The notes: a model not told the origin generated them from the letters alone. A stretch of DNA of 64,000 bases from Collinsella sp. AK_207A (GCF_902501965.1 NZ_CABWID010000020.1:57925-121924); one strand, 5' to 3'. Positions 46,519-54,553 are shown, counted from the stretch's first letter. Numbers and translations: made by a program.

Positions 46519-47244
46519 CTATGCCTCGGGTTTCTCGGCTCCAAGGCCTTCCGGCCGCGGCTCCCCCGCCCTGGGACCGGCCGCCTCAAGCTCTCCCGCC
46601 CCAGGCGCGAGCTCCATGAGCCCGTCGACCGCCCTCGCCATCAGCGCCTCGTCGAACAGCGGGACGCCGATGGAGCCGAGCATGGACGCCAGGCAGCGGA
46701 TGCGGCGGGCCATATCCTCGCGCGCGGCCGGGTAGAAGCATGGCATGAGCCAGTAGTTGCACAGCAGCGCGATCAGCTGCGACGCCTCGGCCGGATACGC
46801 GGTGGGAATGGAGCCGTCGCGCACGCCCTCCTCTATCAGGGGACGAAGGGACTCCGGCAGGCCATCGGACCAGAACCGCATGTTGGAGGTAAAGGACGCG
46901 GGATCGCTGAGCAGCGGTGTCTGCAGGCGCACAAGGCGCAGGTGCTCGGCGTCCAGGGTCGAGGAGATGAGCGCCCGTAGCTTCTCGAGCGCGTTCAGGT
47001 CGTGTCGGCGGCGGAGCTCGTCGCGCAGGTTCAGGCTCGCGCCCCACTCGTCGTCGTTCAGCCGGTCGAGGATGGCCTCCTTGGACCTGAAGTGGTGGTA
47101 GACGGCACCCTTGGACAGGCCCGTCGTGCTGATGATGTCCTGGACCGAGGTCTTCTCGTAGCCCTTCTCAGCGAAGAGCCTGCGGGCGGCGTCAAGGATG
47201 CGACGCTCGGTCTGCTCGGGATGCGGGTTGCGCGCCATGGGCAC
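46519..47244 (-). CDS. TetR-family transcriptional regulator
   Basis: 241 residues. N-terminal TetR helix-turn-helix (RRILDAARRLFAEKGYEKTS, GLSKGAVYHHF, about 10-60) and a helical ligand domain. A Gly/Ala/Pro/Glu-rich tail (about 205-241) is unlike the family and probably disordered. Same strand as, and 140 bp upstream of, the MFS gene; related palindromes lie before both genes. Confidence 0.93.
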   Translation of the reverse strand: MPMARNPHPEQTERRILDAARRLFAEKGYEKTSVQDIISTTGLSKGAVYHHFRSKEAILDRLNDDEWGASLNLRDELRRRHDLNALEKLRALISSTLDAEHLRLVRLQTPLLSDPASFTSNMRFWSDGLPESLRPLIEEGVRDGSIPTAYPAEASQLIALLCNYWLMPCFYPAAREDMARRIRCLASMLGSIGVPLFDEALMARAVDGLMELAPGAGELEAAGPRAGEPRPEGLGAEKPEA

Positions 47245-47269
47245 TCCTCTCGTTAACGGGAGTCAGTCT

Positions 47270-47290
47270 AACAGACCGTCGGTCGGTTTG
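47270..47290. promoter_or_regulatory. TetR operator before its own gene
   Basis: ACAGACCGTCGGTCGGTTTG lies about 26 bp upstream of the regulator start and shares the GACCG...CGGTC core with the palindrome at 46419-46437. Confidence 0.65.
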
Positions 47291-47341
47291 CAAAGATCAC
47301 ATGCGCTTTGGTGAAACTCGCCTTTCGCCAGATGATAGAAT

Positions 47342-47356
47342 GAATACAACGTATTC
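47342..47356. promoter_or_regulatory. Operator of the toxin-antitoxin operon
   Basis: GAATAC-AAC-GTATTC is a perfect 6-bp-arm palindrome 18 bp upstream of the antitoxin start. Antitoxins of this type usually bind such a site. Confidence 0.6.
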
Positions 47357-47373
47357 GGCAAAAGGAGGATTTT

Positions 47374-47589
47374 ATGACCACGATGACGCTTCGCATGGAT
47401 GACGCCGACGCCGAGGTCGTGCGCAAGTATGCGGCCTTCGAAGGGGTTTCGATCTCCGATTTCCTGCGCGATGCCGTGTTCGAGAAGATCGAGGGCTCCC
47501 AGGACCTCGCAGACCTTCGCGCGGCCGCGGCGGCAGACGACGGGGTGCGCTTCTCCCTCTCCGACGTCAAATCGGAGCTCGGGCTATGA
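47374..47589 (+). CDS. RelB/DUF6290-type antitoxin
   Basis: 71 residues. N-terminal ribbon-helix-helix (MTLRMDDADAEVVRKYAAFE, then GVSISDFLRDAVFEKIE) and a C-terminal tail that would wrap the toxin. AAAGGAGG is 6 nt upstream of the ATG. It overlaps the toxin gene by 4 bp (ATGA type), the classic arrangement of type II systems. Confidence 0.88.
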   Translation: MTTMTLRMDDADAEVVRKYAAFEGVSISDFLRDAVFEKIEGSQDLADLRAAAAADDGVRFSLSDVKSELGL

Positions 47590-47852
47590 GCTATCGCGTC
47601 GAATTCTCGTCCGCCGCTAAGAAGCAGCTCAAGAAGATGGACCGGTTCGACGCATCGCTTATCCTGAGCTGGATCGAGAAGAACCTGGAGGGTCGCGTCG
47701 ACCCCCGCGCGTTCGGCAAGGGTCTCACGGCGAACCGCACTGGAGAATGGCGCTACCGCGTCGGGTCGTACCGCGTGCTCGCCGTAATCGAGGATGATCG
47801 TCTCGTCGTCGAGGTGTTCAAGGTGGGCCACAGGAGCACGGTCTACAACTAG
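47586..47852 (+). CDS. RelE/ParE-family toxin
   Basis: 88 residues. YRVEFSSAAKKQLKKMDR at the N-terminus, GEWRYRVGSYRVLAVIEDD in the centre and VFKVGHRSTVYN at the end are the standard RelE/ParE pattern. RelE members cut mRNA in the ribosome, ParE members poison gyrase; the conserved Arg/Tyr/His positions favour the RelE side. Coupled to the upstream antitoxin. Confidence 0.9.
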   Translation: MSYRVEFSSAAKKQLKKMDRFDASLILSWIEKNLEGRVDPRAFGKGLTANRTGEWRYRVGSYRVLAVIEDDRLVVEVFKVGHRSTVYN

Positions 47853-47895
47853 AGCCATTACATAGTGACATCCCTCGCACGCTCAGAACCACAAC

Positions 47896-47927
47896 GAAGA
47901 GCCCTGTCGAATCCGACAGGGCTCTTC
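47896..47927 (+). terminator. Rho-independent terminator of the TA operon
   Basis: GAAGAGCCCTGTC (47896-47908) pairs perfectly with GACAGGGCTCTTC (47915-47927). 13-bp stem, 6-nt loop, weak T-run. Confidence 0.75.
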
Positions 47928-48121
47928 ATCTACCTGATATTATATCTATTTCCGAACACTTGTTCGCTACTCCAACTCAAGGACGCAAACGACGTCATTG
48001 ATGACTGCTGGTTGCAATTGGGGACGATTCAATGCCGCTGCCACCCCATGGATGTATATCGGTTGGTACCCAAAATGTACCCAGTGAGCCTTGCGCCGTC
48101 GCCCGCTCAGTCGCCGAGCGC

Positions 48122-48367
48122 CTAGTTCTCACCCCTATACACGTAGTCGAGGGTCTGCCCGGCATACACGCGCGAGAGGACGCCGTGATCCTCATCAAGC
48201 AGGTAGCAGACACCACGGAAGGGCAGCTCGGGAAGATGGCGGGCCTCGGCCAACTTCTCGCGTGGGACGACGACGGTGACGAGCGACTCACCTTCCACGC
48301 GGCAGATGCGTATGCCGTCCGGTTCGTTGTCGATGAGCTGCATGGTCATGGTGGTAAGGCCGATCAT
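48122..48367 (-). pseudogene. GIY-YIG nuclease N-terminal fragment
   Basis: 81 residues, overlapping the Fic gene by 4 bp. The end of the ORF reads FRGVCYLLDEDHGVLSRVYA followed by GQT, the start of a GIY-YIG fold (here GVCYLL and VYAGQT), but the frame stops after RGEN, before the catalytic Arg and Glu. Normal relatives are several times longer. So it is either a truncated gene or a small coupled partner of Fic. Confidence 0.5.
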
Positions 48368-49023
48368 TGGGCATGGCCCTCCCCGCCCGGCTGGGGCCCG
48401 GCCGTGCCCCGCTCTGCGACCTCGTCCATCGTGTAGGTGGCATAGCCCTCATAGCGGTAGCTCGCGTCGATGCCCTTCATGTAGACCTGCCGATCGTTGA
48501 CGTCGCTCGTGAGGGCAGCCTTGAGCAGCGCCTTTATCTCGGTGTCGCGCACGGGGCTGCGCTCCATGGCCAGCAGGTAGTCCTCGCGGTCAACGAGACT
48601 CCAATCGACCACCTGCCCCAGCTCGGCCTTGAGGATGCAGTCGAGCCAAATGCGCGTGCTGCGCCCGTTGCCCTCGCGGAAGGGGTGGGCGACGTTCATC
48701 TCGACGTACTTCTCCACAATCTGGCCGAAGTCGCCCTGGGGCATCTTGTCGATGGCGGCGAGCGCCGCCTCGAGGTACATGAGCGGCGCGAAGCGGAAGT
48801 TGCCCTTGGCGATGTTCACGTCGCGCATCTTGCCCGCAAAGGCATAGACATCCTGGAAGAGATAGCTGTGGATCTTGGCAAGGCCAACGAACGTGCCCAC
48901 CTCAAAGGTTTCGAGCAACCCGCCCTCGAACAGCTCAAGGGCGCGCCGCTTGGTCAGCAGCTCCTCCTCGCGGGCAAGCTCCGCTTCGCTCATAATCCCC
49001 AACTTGTTATCAAGCATCAGCAC
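48364..49023 (-). CDS. Fic-domain protein (AMPylase-type)
   Basis: 219 residues. The catalytic motif HPFREGNGRS (about 113-122) is intact, so the protein can probably transfer AMP or a related group to a target protein. No inhibitory S/TxxxE/N helix is obvious at either end, which would place it with Fic toxins that need a separate antitoxin; no classic antitoxin is adjacent. The 48122-48367 ORF overlaps its end. Confidence 0.9.
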   Translation of the reverse strand: MLMLDNKLGIMSEAELAREEELLTKRRALELFEGGLLETFEVGTFVGLAKIHSYLFQDVYAFAGKMRDVNIAKGNFRFAPLMYLEAALAAIDKMPQGDFGQIVEKYVEMNVAHPFREGNGRSTRIWLDCILKAELGQVVDWSLVDREDYLLAMERSPVRDTEIKALLKAALTSDVNDRQVYMKGIDASYRYEGYATYTMDEVAERGTAGPQPGGEGHAQ

Positions 49024-49043
49024 CCTCCTACAAGTACCAAGTG

Positions 49044-50167
49044 CTAGGCCCTTAATAACCCGCCCTGATTCTTAAGCTTCTCATCAAACGGGTCATAGTC
49101 GCTCTCTGTCAAACCGGAATCGATTAGGCCACCTTCGGGCCTACGCTCCCAATGAGTCCTGTAGCGGGTATCACGGCTACTGCTACCTGAATAGTATATG
49201 TCGTACTTATCCTTCCAGCCCTGGTAATCAGACACCTCCGCATCCCATGCGACGCCTTCGTAGGTCCCATTTAGAGCTAGCTCCCACTGGTCGATATAAC
49301 GCTTCATTCCCCTGCGCGCAGTGCGCAGCATCACTTGGCCGTCAACCTCATCAGGAACCATCCCGTAGGTGTTTGCAATCTGGAAGAGCACATGAACCGC
49401 TTGGACCGGACTACCGAAGTCGAAGAATGTCAAAGCACCTTTAGTAACGCCGAGAACATCCGCCAGAACAGCAAGTTGGGAATCCTATGGAAGGCGCTTC
49501 TTTTGCTCGTAGCTGCGAATGGTTGATTTCGTCGTCCCAGCAGCAAGGGCAAGATCGTCCTGCGTGAGGCCATGCTTCTTCCGAAGACGCTGGAGAGCAT
49601 CAGCGAACTGGATGTTCGTCCAAAGCCCTAAAGGCTCAGTACCTTCAGGAGTAGACCGATACCTCAGGGGAAAATCCCTTTCGGAGTATTCGACATAGAA
49701 CTTGTCCTTCCACTCCTCATACCAATCGCGATCGATGACCTCTTCTTTGAGCGCACGATACTGAACGGCCCTTTATACAGAGCATTGCTCATAATGTCAT
49801 TCGTTGGACGAAGGTAGGCGAAGCGCTCATCATAAGCGGGCTCTAAGCCATAAGTCTCCCCTTGCTGAACCATAGCATTCAATGGCATCGAATCTATGTC
49901 ATAGAGGCGCAGGGCTTCAGGCCTAATTCCAAACGCGCGGGCCAGTGCCTCTAGATGCCCCTGTTTTGGCGTCGACTTTTGCTGTTCATAGTTACGCACT
50001 GCCGACTCGCTGATCCCCGCACGAGTTGCGACCTCCGCTTGCGTCCAGTGATTTCGATCCCGCAAATCGAGAAGCTTCGCCGCCAAGAGATGCGATTGCC
50101 ATCTCTTGCGAAGCAACTTCTTCGAGTAGTCGTCTGCGACTTCTCGCGCTTTCTCGTACAGGGTCAT
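49044..50167 (-). pseudogene. Double XRE-domain regulator, broken twice
   Basis: From ATG 50167 an XRE domain (NHWTQAEVATRAGISESAVR) and an effector part read to a C-run at 49769-49771, where one base has been lost (GGG for GGGG on the coding strand). After correction the frame continues DWYEEWKDKFYVEYSERD straight into a second XRE domain (HGLTQDDLALAAGTTKSTIR) and meets TAG at 49485-49487. Beyond it a second effector part (DYQGWKDKYDIYYSGSSSRD) ends at 49044. The two halves are alike, so an ancestral tandem duplication was open in one frame. Confidence 0.75.
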
Positions 50168-50428
50168 GCTCTCTCCGCATCATGCGCGTCCTATTGTCGA
50201 AAAAGTACAACGCATAGCACGGAATAACCCAAATGTGTATGACTTGTGCCACAGTGCATGCCACTCACACTCGGCACGAGAAAAGACCCCCGAAAACAAC
50301 TGTTTCCGGAGGTCTTCCCAAACCGTCATTCCCAAAAGCTACCAGTGGCTTGGCGCTCCTGCCACGGTTTGAACCGCCATGCGCCGCCGTGAATGATTGC
50401 GGGTGGTTTTTTATAATCGGGGTTCGGT

Positions 50429-50819
50429 TATTCCCACACGATGGTTCTGGTTCTGTCGTCCCGTCACTCCAGTTGCACCCAGTTTTCGCTGCCGTCTCGA
50501 GCCGAGTGCCGCCAGGTAACGCCATGCCGCGTTTCGTTAGCTTTGGGGACAAGGACTGGGACAACTCCAAATACTCATTTCAAACTCAGGTGGTTGATTT
50601 TTTGTTTTTGTCCCAAAGGGCACGGCGGGCCGCCTTTGGAGGCTCGATAGCGCCGAAAACGCCCTTTTTGAAACTCAACCGCCCTTTAGCGCGCAAGCCG
50701 CCAGCTGCAATCGTAAGTGAATCAACGCGGGCGGCTCGCGCACCGTTTACAAAACCCCAGGTCGCAGGTCTACGCCATTGGCAGACGAAGTGGGTAGTCT
50801 CGGACGGCTTTCCCATGAG
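50429..50819. repeat. Dispersed repeat, copy A
   Basis: About 390 bp aligning over its whole length with 54086-54476. Both copies begin with a TATTCCCAC-type motif, share GTTCTGTCGTCCCGTCA and CAGTTGCACCCAGTTTTCG exactly or nearly so, and end at CATGAG. Divergence is about one third, so the copies are old. Reverse-strand ORFs are conserved within it. Confidence 0.7.
50586..50816 (-). CDS. Small repeat-borne ORF (76 aa), copy A
   Basis: Starts MGKPSETTHFVCQWR and ends LWDKNKKSTT. The other repeat copy encodes a protein of exactly the same length that aligns without gaps (MSKPPDTTPFPCQQR to LWGKNKNSKP), about 45% identical. Conservation of frame and length despite DNA divergence suggests it is or was translated. 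Basic, no known domain. No clear ribosome site. Confidence 0.4.
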   Translation of the reverse strand: MGKPSETTHFVCQWRRPATWGFVNGARAARVDSLTIAAGGLRAKGRLSFKKGVFGAIEPPKAARRALWDKNKKSTT

Positions 50820-50896
50820 TTGACTGGCGGCAAGCGGCATACGAAAAAAGCAATCGCGGTAAACGAGCAAAACATCACACGAAGGTCCTCAATGGC

Positions 50897-51241
50897 TCAT
50901 GCTATTGGGATCTCTATCAGGATTGTTGAAGAGCTAAACATGTCGGGAGGCCGTTCTTCTAATCGCTCAGGATGATCCTGTAAGAACTCATTAAGCACGC
51001 GAGAAGGATCGAATCCCCAGAAGTATTCACTATCCTTCAAAAGCGATTCATTGCTTGCAAGCCGATAGAACTCCCTTAGACACATGGCAATCTTGTCATC
51101 GTCATCGTCGGGGAGGAGCTCTCTTCGTGCATTTTGGTTACCTCTTAGGATTTGTAAGACAACATTAGAGAGCGCTTTTCGGAATAGAAGTAACAGGCGG
51201 GATATGCGAGGCCAGTACCCACCCCGGCAACAGATTCGCAT
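50897..51241 (-). CDS. Hypothetical protein
   Basis: 114 residues, acidic in its middle (LLPDDDDDKIAMCLREFYRL). Looks like a genuine helical protein or the C-terminal part of one; the first 25 residues are less convincing and the true start may be internal. Not recognised. It lies between the repeat and a transferred MFS gene. Confidence 0.4.
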   Translation of the reverse strand: MRICCRGGYWPRISRLLLLFRKALSNVVLQILRGNQNARRELLPDDDDDKIAMCLREFYRLASNESLLKDSEYFWGFDPSRVLNEFLQDHPERLEERPPDMFSSSTILIEIPIA

Positions 51242-51370
51242 AAGCAGTAAAGGAAGTCAAAGGAGCACAGGAGATCGATTGTGGTAGTATACAATTTTGC
51301 CATATCGAAGTATCAGAAGGAACAGCGGGACATGAATCATCCAATCTGATTCTTGGGTCACATCGGAATA

Positions 51371-51401
51371 CCAGGATTTAGGCGTCATCAAACGGACGCC
51401 T
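51371..51401 (+). promoter_or_regulatory. Leader hairpin of the MFS gene
   Basis: AGGCGTC (51380-51386) pairs with GACGCCT (51395-51401), flanked by CCAGG at 51371 that can compete for pairing with CCTGG. Placed about 37 bp before the start it resembles an attenuator, as seen before resistance genes of Firmicutes. No leader peptide was confirmed. Confidence 0.4.
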
Positions 51402-51437
51402 GGTTCTTGCACCCAAAAATCAGAAAGGATCGAAACG

Positions 51438-52595
51438 GTGAAGAAAAACCTATACGTGATGTATGCCTTGGCATTGTTGCAGGGCATGGTTTTTTATGGG
51501 CCGATTGCCACGCTGTATCGGCAAGCCCAGGGCGTCACAGTCTTTGAAATCACGGTTATTGAAAGCATATCTTTGGCTTTGGGCATTCTTTTGGAAATTC
51601 CATGGGGAATGATAGCCGACAAAATTGGCTATCGGAAAACCATGATTTTCTGTTCCTCTCTTTATTTCATTTCTAAAATCGTTTTTTGGCAGGCAACCGG
51701 GTTTGGGGGGTTCCTGGCAGAGCGCATCATGCTCAGTGTGGTGCTGGCCGGTTACTCAGGCGTAGACTCTAGCATCATCTATTTATCCTGTGAAGGAACG
51801 GACAGTCAGAAAGCATTTGGCCTGTACAGCAGTATGAGCATGGCCGGGTTGCTGATCGCAGCAGCAGTGTTCTCCGTATTTGTGGGAGATGATTATTGGC
51901 TGGCCGGTTTGCTGACAGTAATCAGCTACGGACTTGCCATGGTGCTTTCTTTCGGATTGACCGAAGTGCATCAGACCGGCGTTGCGGAAACAGAGGCAGT
52001 GTCGTTTCGTGAAAGTTTCCGTCAAATCTATTCCAGTCGCACACTCCTTCTGTTTCTTGTGGGCGTGGCTTTGCTGTCCGAAGCCCATCAGACGATCACT
52101 GTATTCTTAAATCAGCTTCAGTATGAACGCTGTGGGTTAAGCAACTCTTTGATCGGTCTGGTGTACATCGTGGCTACGCTATTGGGGCTTATGGGAGCAT
52201 ATTCTTCCGCCTTCACCAAGCGAGTTGGCGTTCACCGCTCCTTTACTCTGTTCTGTGTCCTTGCTGCTTTCTCTTGTCTGGTACTCGGATCTACTACCCT
52301 TGCACTGCCGTCTATAATCAGCGTGCTGATCCTTCGGCTCTCCAACACACTGTTTCAACCCCTCTTGACAGATCTCCAAAACCGGCAAATCACAAGCAGT
52401 AACCGAGCTACTGCGCTGAGCGTCTGTAGTATGCTGGTGGATGCTATTGCCATTGGAACCAATCTGGTGTTTGGCGCTCTATCGGATTGGAATCTATCCG
52501 CTGCGTTTTACTTCGGCAGTTCGATCTGCACCGTTGGATTGCTTCTTTTCCTGCTATGGCTGAAAAAAGGTAATGGTGCGCTATCGCACGATTAG
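51438..52595 (+). CDS. MFS efflux transporter, lower-GC, probably transferred
   Basis: 385 residues from a GTG with AAAGGAT 8 nt upstream. Twelve membrane helices; motif A-like MIADKIGYRKTM after TM2. Resembles macrolide-efflux-like and other Firmicutes carriers. Base composition near 50% GC and codon use with many A/T-ending codons differ sharply from the GC-rich neighbours, so recent transfer is likely. It has its own leader hairpin and its own terminator, like a gene cassette. Substrate unknown. Confidence 0.88.
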   Translation: MKKNLYVMYALALLQGMVFYGPIATLYRQAQGVTVFEITVIESISLALGILLEIPWGMIADKIGYRKTMIFCSSLYFISKIVFWQATGFGGFLAERIMLSVVLAGYSGVDSSIIYLSCEGTDSQKAFGLYSSMSMAGLLIAAAVFSVFVGDDYWLAGLLTVISYGLAMVLSFGLTEVHQTGVAETEAVSFRESFRQIYSSRTLLLFLVGVALLSEAHQTITVFLNQLQYERCGLSNSLIGLVYIVATLLGLMGAYSSAFTKRVGVHRSFTLFCVLAAFSCLVLGSTTLALPSIISVLILRLSNTLFQPLLTDLQNRQITSSNRATALSVCSMLVDAIAIGTNLVFGALSDWNLSAAFYFGSSICTVGLLLFLLWLKKGNGALSHD

Positions 52596-52642
52596 ACGGA
52601 ATCTTATCAGAAACTATAATTTGAAAGAAACTGTCAAGGCAT

Positions 52643-52688
52643 GAAGAACCGTTGTGGGACTCTCTCCTACAACGGCTCTTCATCTTTT
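52643..52688 (+). terminator. Rho-independent terminator of the MFS gene
   Basis: GAAGAACCGTTGTGGGA (from 52643) pairs with TCCTACAACGGCTCTTC with two G-U-type mismatches, followed by ATCTTTTT. It abuts the convergent DUF4143 gene. Confidence 0.85.
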
Positions 52689-53989
52689 TAAACCCAGTTG
52701 CCCGGGTTGCCGATCGCGTACAGGGGGATGTTCCGCATCCAGCCCTGGTCCCGGAAGCCCGACATGCTGAACCTGCGGGGGCTCATGCCCTCGTAGCGCT
52801 CGTTGAAGGCGCGAAGGCTCTTCGCGCGCAGGTTCTCCTCGGCCTTCACCTCGATGGGGTACACGCCGGATCCATCCTGCACGAGGAAGTCGATCTCGCC
52901 GCTGGAGTTCTCGGCCGACCAGTAATAGGGCGCGAGGCCGCAGTCCGAAACGAGCTGCTGGCAGACGTACTGCTCGGTGAGGGCCCCCTTGAATTCCGTG
53001 AAGATGCCGCCGCCGTCTACCATCGCAGCCGGGCTCAGCCCGCTCATGGCCCCCAGGAGCCCTATGTCCAGCATGAACACCTTGAAGGCGTTTTGGTCCC
53101 GATAGGCCTTCAGCGGCATGCCCGGTTTGCTCACGCGCGGTACTTTGGTAACGAGGCCGGCTTGCTCGAGCCATCGCAGGCTCTCCTCGAAATCCGCTGC
53201 TCGAGCACCTTTGCGAACTTGGCCGAATACGAACTTCTTGTTCTCCTTCGACAGGTGCTTGGGGATGGAATCCCACGCGAGCATCGTCCGCGCCAGCAAG
53301 TTCGCGGGCACGTGCTTGGCGAAGTCGCTCGTGTAATCGGTCAGGATCTGGTCCTGCACCCCTCGCGCGTCGCGCACGTCTGCCGTGCCGATGTAGGCGT
53401 TCACGGCTTCCGGCATCCCCCCTACGATGTAGTAGGTGCGCAGAAGCTCCTTGAGCTTGTCCGAGAAGGTGTCCATCATCGCATGGTCGCCCCTTTCGAC
53501 CAGCTCGGCGTAACGCCCGCTTCCCGTCGCGCACAGAAATTCGGTGAAGCTCAGCGGGAAGAGGTTCAGCGTGCTGACCTTGCCGACGGGGAATCCGGTC
53601 CCATGCGTTGCGGAGATGCCCAGAAGGGAGCCGGCTGCGGCCACATGGTATTCCTGGGCGTCCTCGCAGAAGTACTTGAGCGACGTGATGGCGGCGGGAC
53701 AGGACTGGATCTCGTCCAGGACAACGAGCGTTCTGCCCGGATCGATGTCCATGTCGAGGTGCAGCGAGAGCGAGGAGACGATCCTTCGGGGATCGAGGTC
53801 GGGTTCGAAGAATCGGCGGGCCCGCTCATCCTTGTCAAGGCTCACATAGGCGACGCTTTCGAAATGCAGCCTCCCGAGCTCCTTGAGGATCCAGGTTTTG
53901 CCGACCTGGCGCGCGCCGTTGACGATGAGGGGCTTGCGGCGTTCGCTCCCCTTCCACCCGACCAGCCTATCCATCAGCTTTCTCTGCAT
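52688..53989 (-). CDS. AAA ATPase with DUF4143 domain (copy B)
   Basis: 433 residues; GGAGG lies 8 nt before the ATG. Walker A GARQVGKTW, Walker B LVVLDEIQ, sensor AAAGSLLG, DUF4143 and the nuclease-like tail GEIDFLV/PIEVKAEEN. From about codon 330 to the stop the DNA is about 95% identical to copy A (43438-43750 region), whereas the ATPase part is much more diverged. This suggests recombination or gene conversion of the 3' segment. Confidence 0.88.
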   Translation of the reverse strand: MQRKLMDRLVGWKGSERRKPLIVNGARQVGKTWILKELGRLHFESVAYVSLDKDERARRFFEPDLDPRRIVSSLSLHLDMDIDPGRTLVVLDEIQSCPAAITSLKYFCEDAQEYHVAAAGSLLGISATHGTGFPVGKVSTLNLFPLSFTEFLCATGSGRYAELVERGDHAMMDTFSDKLKELLRTYYIVGGMPEAVNAYIGTADVRDARGVQDQILTDYTSDFAKHVPANLLARTMLAWDSIPKHLSKENKKFVFGQVRKGARAADFEESLRWLEQAGLVTKVPRVSKPGMPLKAYRDQNAFKVFMLDIGLLGAMSGLSPAAMVDGGGIFTEFKGALTEQYVCQQLVSDCGLAPYYWSAENSSGEIDFLVQDGSGVYPIEVKAEENLRAKSLRAFNERYEGMSPRRFSMSGFRDQGWMRNIPLYAIGNPGNWV

Positions 53990-54013
53990 GGGGAACCTCC
54001 ATCAACAAGATAC

Positions 54014-54049
54014 GCCCTTATTATAGTGCGTAAACACAATAATAAGGGC
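54014..54049. promoter_or_regulatory. Inverted repeat upstream of DUF4143 copy B
   Basis: GCCCTTATTAT (54014-54024) pairs perfectly with ATAATAAGGGC (54039-54049), 24 bp before the ATG. The core GCCCTTAT is shared with the repeat of copy A. Confidence 0.6.
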
Positions 54050-54074
54050 ATAATAATGATGATTGATGCAGAAA

Positions 54075-54209
54075 TCAGGCGGAATTATTCCCACTCGATG
54101 GCTTTGGTTCTGTCGTCCCGTCATTCCAGTTGCACCCAGTTTTCGGCATCGACACGGAACGCGTGCCTCCGAATGACGCGATGTCGCGTTTCGTCGGCTT
54201 CGGGGACAT
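54075..54209 (-). CDS. Small repeat-borne ORF (44 aa), copy B
   Basis: Starts MSPKPTKRD and contains KTGCNWNDGTTEP then PSSGNN before the stop. Copy A encodes PKLTKRG, KTGCNWSDGTTEP and PSCGNN at the same place but starts from TTG or further upstream and runs past GNN. The conserved peptide block hints at selection. Not recognised. Confidence 0.35.
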   Translation of the reverse strand: MSPKPTKRDIASFGGTRSVSMPKTGCNWNDGTTEPKPSSGNNSA

Positions 54210-54476
54210 AATTTGGGACAACCTCAAAAACTTTTTTCAAACTCAGGGCTTTGAGTTTTTGTTTTTGCCCCAAAGGAGCTTCCGGCCGTGATTCGGGTGC
54301 CCGATTGGGCGGAATCGCCCGTTTCTGAAACTCAACCGCAGCATCACGCGCAAGCCACTCGCAACAACTGCAAATGATTGGTCGCGGGCGGCTTCCAACG
54401 CGATTCCAAAGCCGCAGGTCAGGCGACTGCGCTGCTGGCAGGGAAAGGGAGTCGTATCAGGCGGCTTGCTCATGAG
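54086..54476. repeat. Dispersed repeat, copy B
   Basis: Partner of 50429-50819. The left end is TATTCCCACTCGATGG; the right end lies at CATGAG. It separates DUF4143 copy B from the Abi gene. Confidence 0.7.
54243..54473 (-). CDS. Small repeat-borne ORF (76 aa), copy B
   Basis: Same length as the ORF at 50586-50816 and ungapped in alignment (MSKPPDTTPFPCQQR, RLSFRNGRF, LWGKNKN). Followed 33 bp later by the 44-residue ORF, as in copy A. Function unknown. Confidence 0.4.
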   Translation of the reverse strand: MSKPPDTTPFPCQQRSRLTCGFGIALEAARDQSFAVVASGLRVMLRLSFRNGRFRPIGHPNHGRKLLWGKNKNSKP

Positions 54477-54553
54477 TCGACGATGAGGCCTCCACCGAAT
54501 GTCGAGAACATGCTGGTAAAATAGGCATTACTTTTTATGACAGGAGAACGAGC

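Noticed and set aside
44877..46589. A 570-codon reverse ORF over the MFS gene
   Set aside because: Arg- and Ala-rich out-of-frame reading of the MFS transporter; the other frame has membrane helices and a ribosome site.
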